The translations under genes were made by a program, and so were the position numbers. A stretch of DNA of 64,000 nucleotides from Streptomyces flavochromogenes (lineage in GTDB: Bacteria > Actinomycetota > Actinomycetes > Streptomycetales > Streptomycetaceae). The stretch covers positions 186,001 through 250,000 of the forward strand of contig NZ_JNZO01000004.1 of assembly GCF_000717595.1 (NCBI RefSeq), in the 5' to 3' direction. The notes under the pieces are model-generated. The model was not told the origin of the DNA and made no database searches. It saw nothing but the letters and a program-made list of their open reading frames with translations. Positions 15,760-24,866 of this stretch are shown here, in pieces (within the stretch, counting starts at the first letter, position 1; each line of letters begins with the position of its first letter).

Positions 15760-17220
15760 ATGCAACGACGCACGTTCCTCACCGGCACCGCGGTAGGGGC
15801 GGCAGCGGCCGCCCTGCCCTTCTCCGCCCCGGCGTACGCGAACGCCGCCCGGCGCAAGCCCGCGCGCCCGCTGGGCCCCACCGTCGACGTCGGCTCCCTG
15901 GACGACCTCCAGGACGCCATCGACGCGGCGGTGCCGGGCACCCGCATCGTCGTCGCGAACGGCACCTACACCGTTCCCGCCGCCAAGCCCCTCACCATCA
16001 CCGGCAAGAACGGCTCCCGCACCGCGCCGATCACCATCGTCGCCGCGTCACGGGGCGGCGCCGTGCTGCGCGGCGAGCGGAGCTTCGTCTTCGACGCGTC
16101 CAGCAACGTGACCGTGAGCGGCTTCTCCTTCCGGCAGAGCACCACCCTGGAGATCCCGGCGACCTGCACGTACATCCGGCTCACCCGCAACGACTTCCAG
16201 CTCGCGGACATCGAGGGCCTGCACTGGGTCATGGTGCGTGGCGACGAGGCGGTGATCGACCGCAACCACTTCCACGGCAAGACCACGCTCGGCATCTTCC
16301 TCGGCATCGAGGGTTCGGGCAGCGAGGCCATGGCCCAGGGCGTGCACGTCCACCGCAACCACTTCTCCGACCACACCTTCGCGGGCTCCAACGGCGGCGA
16401 GCCGATCCGTCTCGGCGTCAGTCCCCGTGCCCTGTCGAGCGCGCACGCGCTCGTCGAGTACAACCTGTTCGAGCGGGCCAACGGCGACCCCGAGGCCATC
16501 TCCGTCAAGAGCTCCGACAACGTCATCCGCTACAACACGATCCGCGACAGCCTCGGCGGTATCGTCCTGCGCCACGGCAACGGCACCCTCGTCGACAGCA
16601 ACTACCTCATCGGCGGCGAGGAGGGCGTGCGGATCTACGGCAACGACCACGTCATCGTCAACAACTACCTGGCCGGCCTCACCGGTCGTGCGATGGTCAT
16701 CGGCAGCGGAACGGAACGCGACCACGTCCCCGGAGAATCGGCCGAGGCCCGCCGGGGCAACGACGCACCCGACCGCATCCTCATCGCCCACAACACCCTC
16801 CTCGACAACGCGGGCGGCGCCCTCTCGGGCGAGAGCCACCGCCCGCACGAACCCCGTGACGTCACCGTCGCCGACAACCTGCTGGTCGGCCAGACCGGCA
16901 GTCTGGTGGAGATGGCGACCACGGTCCGCTTCACCTGGCAGAGCAACATCCTGTTCGGCGCGGCGGCCGACGGGAACATCCCCGCCGGCGGATTCCTGCG
17001 GGCCGATCCCCGCCTGGTGAAGGGCTCCGACGGGGTGTACCGCCTGTCGAGCACGAGCCGGGCGATCGGCGCGGCCACACTGTCCCCGGCGCCCGTCACC
17101 CATGACATCGACGGCGACGCGCGTGGCGGTGTGCGTGACGTCGGCGCCGACGAGTACGCGACGGCGACGCCGATCCGCAGGCCGCTGACCCCGGCGGACG
17201 TGGGCCCCAACGCCCGCTGA
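15760..17220 (+). CDS. Tat-exported polysaccharide lyase family 6 (chondroitinase B / alginate lyase-like)
   Basis: The 486-residue protein starts with a twin-arginine signal (QRRTFLTGTAVGAAAAALPF). It continues as a right-handed parallel beta-helix of the chondroitinase-B family. The catalytic Lys and Arg of PL6 are visible as Lys250 (AISVKSSDN) and Arg271 (IVLRHGNG), and GEEGVRIYGNDH follows in the conserved place. PL6 enzymes cleave alginate or dermatan sulfate by beta-elimination outside the cell. GGAGG lies five bases before the ATG. It is the last gene of the importer operon, so it likely makes the oligosaccharides taken up by the transporter. Which uronate polymer it uses cannot be read from sequence. 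Confidence 0.88.
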   Translation: MQRRTFLTGTAVGAAAAALPFSAPAYANAARRKPARPLGPTVDVGSLDDLQDAIDAAVPGTRIVVANGTYTVPAAKPLTITGKNGSRTAPITIVAASRGGAVLRGERSFVFDASSNVTVSGFSFRQSTTLEIPATCTYIRLTRNDFQLADIEGLHWVMVRGDEAVIDRNHFHGKTTLGIFLGIEGSGSEAMAQGVHVHRNHFSDHTFAGSNGGEPIRLGVSPRALSSAHALVEYNLFERANGDPEAISVKSSDNVIRYNTIRDSLGGIVLRHGNGTLVDSNYLIGGEEGVRIYGNDHVIVNNYLAGLTGRAMVIGSGTERDHVPGESAEARRGNDAPDRILIAHNTLLDNAGGALSGESHRPHEPRDVTVADNLLVGQTGSLVEMATTVRFTWQSNILFGAAADGNIPAGGFLRADPRLVKGSDGVYRLSSTSRAIGAATLSPAPVTHDIDGDARGGVRDVGADEYATATPIRRPLTPADVGPNAR

Positions 17221-17354
17221 CGAAGAACCGGGGGGGAGGACAGCCGGCCCGTCGCACGTCCGCGCGGGGCCGGCTGTCGCTCCCTGGACCTCCCCCTCGT
17301 GGGCCGAGCCGGTCGGCCCCGCGCCACCCTGCAGTAAGGTGGCGCCCAGCAGAC

Positions 17355-17365
17355 ACATCCGATGT
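17355..17365. promoter_or_regulatory. Operator of the FadR/GntR-type regulator, perfect copy
   Basis: ACATCCGATGT lies 26 bases before the TTG start of the regulator gene, suggesting autoregulation. It is identical to the sites at 7402 (minus) and 18196. Confidence 0.75.
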
Positions 17366-17390
17366 ATTTGGCCTTGCACAGGAGGACGCC

Positions 17391-18062
17391 TTGGCAGTTA
17401 CGGACGAGGCGATCGGCAAGATCAAGGAGATGATCGTCTCCGGCGCGCTGCGCCCGGGGGACCGGCTGCCCAAGGAGGCCGACCTCGCCGCCGAACTGGG
17501 CCTGTCGCGCAATTCGCTGCGCGAGGCGGTGAAGGCCCTGTCCCTGCTGAACATCCTCGACGTGCGGCAGGGCGACGGGACGTACGTCTCCAGCCTCGAA
17601 CCGCCGCTGCTGCTCGAAGCGGTGTCGTTCGTCCTGGACTTCCACCAGGACGACCAGGCGCTCCAGGCCCTGAAGGTCCGGGGCATCCTGGAGCCGGCGG
17701 CCACCGCGCTGGCGGCGGAGCGCATTCCCGAGCACGAGATCAGGGAGCTCGGGGAGCTCCTCGACCGTCTCGGTGACGCCCCGAGCCTGGACGAACTCGT
17801 CGCCAGCGACCTGGAGTTCCACCGGCGCATCGCGGCGGCCTCCGGGATTCCCCTGCTGTGCTCGCTCCTCGACAGCATCTCCGGGGCCACCGTGCGGGCG
17901 CGGCTGTGGCGGGGGATCACCGAGGAGACGGCCGTGGCCCGCACCCTGTCGGAGCACCGGGCGATCCTGGACGCACTCGCCGCACGGGACGCGAGAACGG
18001 CGGAGGCCTGGGCGACGATCCACATCTCCAACGTCGTCCGCTGGCTCGACAGCGTGCTGTGA
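17391..18062 (+). CDS. FadR-subfamily GntR transcriptional regulator
   Basis: The 223-residue protein has an N-terminal winged helix (KEADLAAELGLSRNSLREAV) and a C-terminal FCD ligand-binding domain (DLEFHRRIAAASGI, then EHRAILDALAARDARTAEAW). FCD regulators usually bind carboxylates or sugar acids and release DNA when loaded. The start is TTG at 17391 with GGAGG five bases upstream, and no ATG fits. A perfect ACATCCGATGT site precedes the gene, and further copies control the FAH/dehydrogenase promoters and the L-fuconate dehydratase operon. It is therefore the likely local repressor of fucose catabolism, possibly sensing L-fuconate or its ketodeoxy product (inference). Confidence 0.9.
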   Translation: MAVTDEAIGKIKEMIVSGALRPGDRLPKEADLAAELGLSRNSLREAVKALSLLNILDVRQGDGTYVSSLEPPLLLEAVSFVLDFHQDDQALQALKVRGILEPAATALAAERIPEHEIRELGELLDRLGDAPSLDELVASDLEFHRRIAAASGIPLLCSLLDSISGATVRARLWRGITEETAVARTLSEHRAILDALAARDARTAEAWATIHISNVVRWLDSVL

Positions 18063-18105
18063 CCTGCTGTTCGGACTCCTTTCTCCGCCTCCACCGCCAT
18101 GGCTG

Positions 18106-18151
18106 CACGACGAGGGCGGGCGCTCCCCGGGGAGCGCCCGCCCTCGTCGTG
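18106..18151. terminator. Perfect 23-bp inverted repeat, terminator of the regulator gene
   Basis: The two 23-base arms (18106-18128 and 18129-18151) are exact complements with no spacer; the apex is CCCCGGGG. The repeat begins 44 bases after the regulator stop. The very GC-rich stem suggests a strong transcription barrier between the regulator and the fucose operon. Confidence 0.75.
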
Positions 18152-18195
18152 TCGTGCGTGATGCCCTTCGTGCCGCCGTTCTCAAGGTCCGAGAA

Positions 18196-18206
18196 ACATC
18201 CGATGT
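18196..18206. promoter_or_regulatory. Operator of the FadR/GntR-type regulator, perfect copy, fucose operon
   Basis: ACATCCGATGT lies about 150 bases upstream of the L-fuconate dehydratase start and is followed by CTA, as at the FAH site. It is the only operator copy between the terminator of the regulator gene and the operon. Confidence 0.75.
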
Positions 18207-18354
18207 CTACTTGCCTCACCTCTCGCGAGCGCCGTATCGTTCTCGCTCAATAGGCCAATCACCCGATCTGTGCTGATGGTTGGGGCTGCTCCGTGTCGGT
18301 CGGGCAGATGAAGCCGAACACCGAGCAAGCAGCCCAGGTGTGAAAGGAACCCCG

Positions 18355-19713
18355 TTGTCCACTGACATCACGCGGGTCATTGCGATGGACACCTACGACA
18401 TCCGTTTCCCGACCTCCCGCCAACTCGACGGGTCCGACGCGATGAACCCGGACCCCGACTACTCCGCGGCCTACCTCGTCCTGCGCACGAACGAGCCCGA
18501 CGGCCCCACGGGACACGGCTTCACCTTCACCATCGGGCGTGGCAACGATGTCCAGGTCGCCGCGATCGAAGCACTGCGCGCCCACATCGTCGGCCGGTCC
18601 GTGGAGGACCTCTGCGCCGACCCCGGCCTCGTCAGCCGCGCACTGATCGGCGACAGCCAGCTCCGCTGGCTCGGGCCCGAGAAGGGCGTCATGCACATGG
18701 CCGTCGGGGCCGTGGTCAACGCCGTATGGGACCTGGCCGCCAAGCGGCAGCGGAAGCCGCTGTGGAAGCTGCTCGCCGACGCCGACCCCGAGTGGCTCGT
18801 CTCGCAGGTCGACTTCCGCTACATCACCGACGCCCTCACCCCCGAGGAGGCCCTCGACCTCCTCCGGCGCGGCAAGGACGGGCGCGCCCGGCGCGAGAGC
18901 GTCCTGCGGGCCCAGGGCTACCCCGCGTACACCACCTCGCCCGGCTGGCTCGGCTACTCCGACGAGAAGCTGACCCGACTCGCCAAGGAAGCGGTGGCGG
19001 CGGGCTTCACCCAGATCAAGCTGAAGGTCGGCGCCGACCTCGCGGACGACGTCCGCCGCTGCCGCGCCGCCCGCGCCGCCGTCGGCGCGGACGTCCGCCT
19101 GGCCGTCGACGCCAACCAGCGGTGGAACGTCGGCGAGGCCATCGAATGGACACGTGCGCTCGCCGAGTTCGACCCCTACTGGATCGAGGAGCCGACCAGC
19201 CCGGACGACATCCTCGGGCACGCGCGCGTGCGGGCCGCCGTCGCCCCGGTCAAGGTGGCGACGGGCGAGCACGTACAGAACCGCATCGTGTTCAAGCAGC
19301 TCCTCCAGGCGGGCGCCGTCGACATCGTCCAGCTCGACGCGGCCCGGGTCGGCGGTGTGAACGAGAACCTCGCCATACTGCTCCTCGCCGCCAAGTTCGG
19401 CGTACCCGTCTGCCCGCACGCCGGCGGGGTCGGCCTGTGCGAACTGGTCCAGCACCTCGCGATGTTCGACTTCGTGGCGCTCAGCGGAACCACCGAGGAC
19501 CGGGTCATCGAGTTCGTCGACCATCTGCACGAGCACTTCGCCCACCCGGCCGTCATACGCGAGGGCGCCTACACGGCGCCCCTCGCCCCCGGCTTCTCCG
19601 CCGACATGCACGAGGCCTCCCTCGCCACGTTCGCCTACCCCCACGGCACGTTCTGGGCCGCGGACCTGGCCGGAGCGCTCGCCGACGAAGCCACCGTGGA
19701 GGTGACCGCATGA
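18355..19713 (+). CDS. L-fuconate dehydratase (enolase superfamily)
   Basis: This 452-residue enzyme matches L-fuconate dehydratases. The KxK motif is Lys222/Lys224 (QIKLKVGAD). Metal ligands are Asp252, Glu278 ([10 protein letters not shown]) and Glu305 (ATGEHVQNR). The catalytic Asp328/His355 pair ([13 protein letters not shown]) is present. It converts L-fuconate to 2-keto-3-deoxy-L-fuconate. The first usable start is TTG at 18355 with GAAAGGA upstream; the next in-frame ATG would cut off the first beta-strand. It heads a nine-gene run with mostly 4-bp overlaps and is preceded by a perfect regulon operator. Confidence 0.93.
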   Translation: MSTDITRVIAMDTYDIRFPTSRQLDGSDAMNPDPDYSAAYLVLRTNEPDGPTGHGFTFTIGRGNDVQVAAIEALRAHIVGRSVEDLCADPGLVSRALIGDSQLRWLGPEKGVMHMAVGAVVNAVWDLAAKRQRKPLWKLLADADPEWLVSQVDFRYITDALTPEEALDLLRRGKDGRARRESVLRAQGYPAYTTSPGWLGYSDEKLTRLAKEAVAAGFTQIKLKVGADLADDVRRCRAARAAVGADVRLAVDANQRWNVGEAIEWTRALAEFDPYWIEEPTSPDDILGHARVRAAVAPVKVATGEHVQNRIVFKQLLQAGAVDIVQLDAARVGGVNENLAILLLAAKFGVPVCPHAGGVGLCELVQHLAMFDFVALSGTTEDRVIEFVDHLHEHFAHPAVIREGAYTAPLAPGFSADMHEASLATFAYPHGTFWAADLAGALADEATVEVTA

Positions 19714-20471
19714 CCTCGTACCCGCTCGCCGGCCTCCGCGCCGTCGTCACCGGCGGCGCCTCCGGCATCGGACTCGCCGTCGCCCGCCTGCTCGACGCGC
19801 AGGGCGCCGCCGTCGCCGTCCTCGACCTCGACCCGGCTGCCACACCCGACACGTTCACCGCCCTCCGCGCGGACGTGGCCGACGACACCTCGGTGCGCGA
19901 AGCCGTCGCGGCGGCGGCCGCCACACTCGGCGGAATCGACATCCTCGTCAACAACGCGGGCATCGGAGCCGCCGGCACCGTCGAGGACAACCCCGACGAC
20001 CAGTGGCACGGCGTCCTCGACGTCAACCTCCTCGGCGTCGTCCGCACCACCCGCGCCGCCCTGCCCCACCTGCGCCGCTCGGAACACGCCGCCGTCGTCA
20101 ACATCTGCTCCATCGCCGCCACCGCGGGCCTGCCGCAGCGGGCCCTGTACGCGGCGAGCAAGGGAGCCGTCCTCTCCCTGACCCTCGCCATGGCCGCCGA
20201 CCACGTCCGGGAGGGCATCCGGGTCAACTGCGTCAACCCCGGGACCGTGGACACCCCGTGGGTCGCGCGTCTGCTCGACGCCGCGACGGACCCGGAGGCC
20301 GAACGCGCGGCACTCAGCGCCCGCCAGCCCACCGGGCGGCTCGTCGGCGCCGACGAGGTCGCGGCGGCCGTCGTCTACCTCGCCTCCCCGGCGGCGGCCT
20401 CGGTGACGGGCACGGCCCTCGCCGTCGACGGCGGCATGGCGGGACTCCGACTCCGGCCGGCGGGCACATGA
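19710..20471 (+). CDS. SDR dehydrogenase, likely 2-keto-3-deoxy-L-fuconate dehydrogenase
   Basis: This classical short-chain dehydrogenase of 253 residues shows TGGASGIG for the cofactor, NNAGIG, and Ser134, Tyr147 and Lys151 (YAASK) as the catalytic triad. The acidic residue at the end of beta-strand 2 (VLDLD) favours NAD. In the non-phosphorylating fucose pathway it would oxidise the C4 hydroxyl of 2-keto-3-deoxy-L-fuconate, giving the 2,4-diketo acid for the FAH hydrolase. It overlaps its neighbours by ATGA on both sides. The substrate is inferred from position. Confidence 0.88.
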   Translation: MTSYPLAGLRAVVTGGASGIGLAVARLLDAQGAAVAVLDLDPAATPDTFTALRADVADDTSVREAVAAAAATLGGIDILVNNAGIGAAGTVEDNPDDQWHGVLDVNLLGVVRTTRAALPHLRRSEHAAVVNICSIAATAGLPQRALYAASKGAVLSLTLAMAADHVREGIRVNCVNPGTVDTPWVARLLDAATDPEAERAALSARQPTGRLVGADEVAAAVVYLASPAAASVTGTALAVDGGMAGLRLRPAGT

Positions 20472-21583
20472 GCGCGTACGAGAAGGCAGCCGGCGAGTGG
20501 GCAGCCGACGAACGGGCCGCACACGAACGCGCTGCGGACGAACAGGCCACGGACGGACCGACCGGGGGCGGACCCGCCGCCGACCCCGCGGGACCCACCC
20601 GCGTCCCCCTCGGCCGGACCACCGCCTGGACGACCCGCCTCGCCTTCGGCGCGGCCGGCATCGGCAACCTCTACAGCGCCGTCACCGACGAGGACGCGAA
20701 CCGGACCCTCGCGACCGCCTGGGACCGTGGCATCCGCTCCTTCGACACCGCACCACACTACGGCCTCGGCCTGTCCGAGCGCCGGCTCGGCGCCTTCCTG
20801 CGGGACCGGCCCCGTGACACGTACACCGTCTCGACGAAGGTCGGCCGCCTCCTCGTGCCCGACCCCGGCGCGACCGGCGACGACCTCGCCAACGGCTTCG
20901 CCGTACCCTCCGCGTACCGCAGGGTCTGGGACTTCGGGGCGGACGGCATCCGGCGCGGCCTGGAGGCGAGCCTGGAGCGGCTCGGGCTCGACCGCGTCGA
21001 CACCGTGTACCTGCACGACCCCGACGACCACGCCGACCAGGCGCTGCGCGAGGCGTACCCCGCCCTGGAACGCCTCAGGGCCGAAGGGGTCGTCCGTGCC
21101 ATCGGCGTGGGTATGAACCAGACCGCGATCCCCACCCGCTTCGTCACCGAGACCGACGTCGACGTCGTCCTGCTCGCCGGCCGCTACACCCTGCTCGACC
21201 GGAGCGGCCTCGCCGACCTGCTGCCCGCCGCGCAGCGCCGTGGCGTGTCGATCGTCGCCGGAGGGGTGTTCAACTCGGGCCTCCTCGCGGATCCACGCCC
21301 GGGCGCCACGTACGACTACGCGGCCGCCCCGCCGGAGACCCTGGCCAGGGCGCTCCGGCTGCGGGAGATATGTGAGCGCCACGGAGTGCCCCTGAGGGCC
21401 GCGGCGGCCCGCTTCCCGCTGGGCCACCCCGCGGTGGCGGGCGTCCTCCTCGGCCTGCGCAGCGCGGCGGAGGCCACGGACGCCGCCGACATGCTGGCCC
21501 GTGCGATACCCGAGGCCCTCTGGGAAGAGCTGCGCCGCGAGCACCGCACCCCCGGTTCCGTTCCCACCCCGGACCGCGGGTGA
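20468..21583 (+). CDS. Aldo/keto reductase, likely L-fucose dehydrogenase
   Basis: The core (from about residue 50) is an aldo/keto reductase with the tetrad Asp93 (SFDTAPHYG), Tyr98, Lys124 (STKVGR) and His183 (YLHDPDD). It resembles the D-threo-aldose/L-fucose 1-dehydrogenase group, which oxidises the sugar to its lactone. The first 42 residues are a low-complexity charged extension with repeated AADE/AAHE units that the family does not need. A start near residue 45 is possible, but the ATGA overlap with the SDR gene and the absence of a later ribosome site favour 20468. Its place between SDR and LutA genes supports the fucose role. Confidence 0.86.
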   Translation: MSAYEKAAGEWAADERAAHERAADEQATDGPTGGGPAADPAGPTRVPLGRTTAWTTRLAFGAAGIGNLYSAVTDEDANRTLATAWDRGIRSFDTAPHYGLGLSERRLGAFLRDRPRDTYTVSTKVGRLLVPDPGATGDDLANGFAVPSAYRRVWDFGADGIRRGLEASLERLGLDRVDTVYLHDPDDHADQALREAYPALERLRAEGVVRAIGVGMNQTAIPTRFVTETDVDVVLLAGRYTLLDRSGLADLLPAAQRRGVSIVAGGVFNSGLLADPRPGATYDYAAAPPETLARALRLREICERHGVPLRAAAARFPLGHPAVAGVLLGLRSAAEATDAADMLARAIPEALWEELRREHRTPGSVPTPDRG

Positions 21584-21590
21584 GGCGCCG

Positions 21591-22328
21591 ATGAGGATCG
21601 GACTGTTCGTCACCTGCCTCAACGACACCCTCTTCCCCGGCACCGGCCGGGCGGTCGTGACCGTCCTCGAACGGCTAGGCCACACCGTTGAGTTCCCCCG
21701 CGACCAGACCTGCTGCGCGCAGATGCACTTCAACACCGGCTACCGCCCGGAATCCGTTCCCATGGTGGCCCGCTTCGCCCGCGTCTTCGCCGGATACGAC
21801 GCGATCGTGACGCCCTCCGCCTCCTGCGCGGCCATGATCCGCGACAACCACCCCGTCCTCGCCGAACAGCTCGGCGACGCCGCACTGCGCGAGGCTGTCG
21901 CCGACGTCGTCCCCGCCGTCCACGAGCTGACCGAGTTCCTCGTCGACGTCCTCGGCGTCACCGACGTGGGCGCCGTGTTCCCGCACCGTGTGACCTACCA
22001 CCCCACCTGTCACTCCCTGCGCGGTGTACGCCTGGGAGACAGGCCCCTGCGACTGCTGCGCGCAGTCAAGGGAATCGACCTCGTCGACCTGGCGGCGGCC
22101 GACGCGTGCTGCGGTTTCGGCGGGACCTTCGCCGTCAAGAACGCCGACACCTCCACCGCCATCCTCGCCGACAAGATGACCACCGTCATGAGCACCGGAG
22201 CCGAGGTCCTGTGCGCCGCCGACAACTCCTGCCTCATGCACATCGGCGGCGGTCTCGTCCGCTTGAACAGCGGCGTACGCACCCTGCATCTCGCGGAGAT
22301 CCTGGCAGCGACGGAAGGAACGAGGTGA
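21591..22328 (+). CDS. lutA: LutA-type (Fe-S)-binding protein of L-lactate oxidation
   Basis: This 245-residue protein has two cysteine-rich CCG-type domains: DQTCCAQMHFNTG and HPTCHSLRGV in the first half, and ADACCGFGGTFA in the second. These occur in LutA/LldE and heterodisulfide reductase-like subunits. With LutB and LutC it oxidises L-lactate to pyruvate. L-lactate is the expected second product of the fucose pathway, explaining its place here. The ATG at 21591 follows GAGGCGCCG. Confidence 0.92.
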   Translation: MRIGLFVTCLNDTLFPGTGRAVVTVLERLGHTVEFPRDQTCCAQMHFNTGYRPESVPMVARFARVFAGYDAIVTPSASCAAMIRDNHPVLAEQLGDAALREAVADVVPAVHELTEFLVDVLGVTDVGAVFPHRVTYHPTCHSLRGVRLGDRPLRLLRAVKGIDLVDLAAADACCGFGGTFAVKNADTSTAILADKMTTVMSTGAEVLCAADNSCLMHIGGGLVRLNSGVRTLHLAEILAATEGTR

Positions 22329-22333
22329 CCGGC

Positions 22334-23818
22334 ATGACGGACGACTCCGACCACGACGGGCGGGTCTGGCTCGGCACCCCCGCCTTCCCCGAGGCCGCCC
22401 GCAGCGCCCTGGCCGACACCCGGCTGCGCCACAACCTCCGGCACGCCACGACCACCATCCGTGCCAAGCGCCTCGACGCGACCGGCGAGGTGCCGCACTG
22501 GGAGGAGCTCAGGGAGGCCGGCGCCGCCATCAAACGCCGTACGACACGCCATCTCGCCCACTACCTGGAGCAGTTGGAGGCGAACGTCACCGCCGCCGGC
22601 GGCACGGTCCACTGGGCGACCGACGCCGCCGAGGCGAACCGCATCGTCGAGCGCCTCGTCCGCGCCGGGGGCGGCGGGGAAGCCGAGCGGCACGAGGTCG
22701 TCAAGGTCAAATCGATGGCAACCCAGGAGATCGGACTCAACGAGGCCCTCGCCGCCGCCGGAATCACCGCGTACGAGACCGACCTGGCGGAACTCATCGT
22801 GCAGCTCGGCCAGGACCGGCCCTCCCACATCCTCGTCCCGGCGATCCACCGCAACCGGGCCGAGATCCGGGAGATCTTCGCGGAGCGGATGGGGGAGCGG
22901 GGCCGGGCGGCACCCGCCGACCTCACCGACGACCCGAAGGCGCTCGCCGAGGCGGCGAGGCTCCACCTGCGGGAGAAGTTCCTCACCGCCCGGGTGGCGA
23001 TCTCGGGGGCGAACTTCGCCGCGGCCGACACCGGCACCATCGCGGTCGTCGAGTCCGAGGGCAACGGACGGATGTGCCTGACCCTGCCGGAGACCCTGAT
23101 CACGGTCATGGGCATCGAGAAGGTCGTACCGAGCTTCGCCGACCTGGAGCTCTTCCTGCAGCTGCTGCCCCGCAGTTCGACAGGCGAGCGCATGAACCCG
23201 TACACCTCCCTCTGGACGGGAGTGACGCCCGGCGACGGCCCCCAGGACTTCCATCTGATCCTCCTGGACAACGGCCGCACCGACGTCCTCAAGGACACCG
23301 TCGGTCGCCAGGCCCTCGCGTGCATCCGCTGCTCGGCCTGTCTCAACGTCTGTCCGGTGTACGAGCGGACCGGCGGCCATGCCTACGGCTCGGTCTACCC
23401 CGGCCCGATCGGAGCGGTGCTCACCCCACAGCTGGCAGGGGTCCGGCGGGCCGCGTCCCTGCCTTTCGCCTCGACCCTCTGCGGCGCCTGCTACGACGCC
23501 TGCCCGGTGAAGATCGACATCCCGGAGATCCTGGTCCACCTGCGGGCGAAGGTCGTCGAGGCGAAGCGCGACGACCGGGCGCTGCCGACCCCGGAGGCTC
23601 TCGCCATGAAGGCGGCGTCGACGGTCCTCGACTCGCCAGGGCTCCTGGGCGTCGCCCAGCGGGCGGCGGCGGCCGGCGGCCGGTTGACGAGCGGTCGCGG
23701 CGGGCGGATCCGGCGCCTGCCCGGACCGCTCGGCGGCTGGTCCGCCACGAGGGACACACCGCCACCGCCACGGGAGTCGTTCCGCGCGTGGTGGCGCGAG
23801 AACCGGGAGGAGCGATGA
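22334..23818 (+). CDS. lutB: LutB-type iron-sulfur L-lactate dehydrogenase subunit
   Basis: The 494-residue protein contains the long N-terminal LUD domain (SMATQEIGLNEAL) and two ferredoxin-type 4Fe-4S motifs, CIRCSACLNVCP and CGACYDACPVKI. It is the central electron-transfer subunit of LutABC. The ATG at 22334 has GAGG eight bases upstream; a GTG at 22325 overlapping the LutA stop is the alternative, adding three residues. The end overlaps the lutC start (ATGA). Length and motif order are normal for the family. Confidence 0.92.
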   Translation: MTDDSDHDGRVWLGTPAFPEAARSALADTRLRHNLRHATTTIRAKRLDATGEVPHWEELREAGAAIKRRTTRHLAHYLEQLEANVTAAGGTVHWATDAAEANRIVERLVRAGGGGEAERHEVVKVKSMATQEIGLNEALAAAGITAYETDLAELIVQLGQDRPSHILVPAIHRNRAEIREIFAERMGERGRAAPADLTDDPKALAEAARLHLREKFLTARVAISGANFAAADTGTIAVVESEGNGRMCLTLPETLITVMGIEKVVPSFADLELFLQLLPRSSTGERMNPYTSLWTGVTPGDGPQDFHLILLDNGRTDVLKDTVGRQALACIRCSACLNVCPVYERTGGHAYGSVYPGPIGAVLTPQLAGVRRAASLPFASTLCGACYDACPVKIDIPEILVHLRAKVVEAKRDDRALPTPEALAMKAASTVLDSPGLLGVAQRAAAAGGRLTSGRGGRIRRLPGPLGGWSATRDTPPPPRESFRAWWRENREER

Positions 23819-24558
23819 AGAGCGGCAGCAAGGAGAACAGCCCTGCGGCCGACAGGTCCGAGGCCGACTGCCCAGCGGGCGACCGCGCGGCCGGCGGCGC
23901 CACGGCCGACAGTCGCGCCGTCGTACTCGCCCGCATCAGGGCAGCGTTGAGGGACGTGCCGGCCGACGAGTCGCCCGAGGACGTGTCCGTTCCGCGCACC
24001 TACCGCCGTACCGTCCTGCCGGGCGACACCGTCGCGCTCTTCGCCGCGCGCGTCGCCGACTACCGCGCCACCGTGGTGCGTACCTCGCCGGAGGACGTGG
24101 CACGGACCGTGGCCGTCCTCCTCGAACGCCGAGGTGTGCGGCGGGTCGTCGTGCCCGACGGGTTCCCGCCCGAGTTCCTGACGCGCACCGACGCGGATCT
24201 CGTCGGCGACTCCCCACCCCTGTCCGTGCGTCAACTGGATTCTCTCGACTGCACGTTGACCACGGCGGCCGTCGCCATCGCGGAGACGGGGACGATCGTG
24301 CTCGACACGGGACCGGGCCAAGGACGCCGGGCCCTGTCCCTGATCCCGGACCACCACCTCTGCGTGGTGCGCGCGGAACAGATCGCCCCGGACGTACCGG
24401 GAGCACTGGCCGGCCTGGATCCGCACCGGCCTCTCACCTTCGTCTCGGGCCCTTCGGCCACCTCCGACATCGAACTGCAACGCGTCGAAGGCGTCCACGG
24501 ACCCCGCACCCTCGACGTCGTCCTGGTCGTCACCGCCCCCTCTGGAGCCCACCCATGA
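23815..24558 (+). CDS. lutC: LutC-type L-lactate utilisation protein (LUD domain)
   Basis: This 247-residue LUD-domain protein has a variable hydrophilic N-terminus of about 35 residues. Conserved blocks such as ALTTAAVAIAETGTIVLDTG (seen here as TLTTAAVAIAETGTIVLDTG) and LIPDHHLCVVRAEQI follow. It is the third subunit for L-lactate oxidation. ATGA overlaps at both ends tie it to lutB and the mutarotase gene. Confidence 0.92.
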   Translation: MKSGSKENSPAADRSEADCPAGDRAAGGATADSRAVVLARIRAALRDVPADESPEDVSVPRTYRRTVLPGDTVALFAARVADYRATVVRTSPEDVARTVAVLLERRGVRRVVVPDGFPPEFLTRTDADLVGDSPPLSVRQLDSLDCTLTTAAVAIAETGTIVLDTGPGQGRRALSLIPDHHLCVVRAEQIAPDVPGALAGLDPHRPLTFVSGPSATSDIELQRVEGVHGPRTLDVVLVVTAPSGAHP

Positions 24559-24866
24559 GAGTCGCCCTGCACACCCGGGTCCGCGCGGACCGCATCGCCG
24601 CGTACGAGGAGGCACACCGCGAAGTCCCCGCCGAGCTGACCCGCGCGATCCGGGCCGCCGGCTGCACGTCCTGGACGATCTGGCGCAGCGGCACCGACCT
24701 GTTCCATCTGCTCGACTGCGAGGACTACGCCCGCCTCCTGGCCGAACTCGAGACACTGCCGGTCAACGTGGAGTGGCAGGCCCGGATGGCCGAGCTCCTC
24801 GATGTCGTCCACGACTACTCCGGCGACGGCGCGGACGCGGGGCTGCCCGTGGTGTGGCAGCTGTGA
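24555..24866 (+). CDS. L-rhamnose mutarotase family protein, likely L-fucose mutarotase
   Basis: This 103-residue ferredoxin-like protein matches the RhaM family, with RVRADRIAAYEEAH near the start, CTSWTIWRSGTDLFHLLD in the middle and a final LPVVWQL. These enzymes interconvert sugar anomers. In this operon the natural substrate is probably L-fucose, feeding one anomer to the dehydrogenase. It overlaps lutC by ATGA and the lactonase gene by GTGA. Confidence 0.9.
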   Translation: MRVALHTRVRADRIAAYEEAHREVPAELTRAIRAAGCTSWTIWRSGTDLFHLLDCEDYARLLAELETLPVNVEWQARMAELLDVVHDYSGDGADAGLPVVWQL

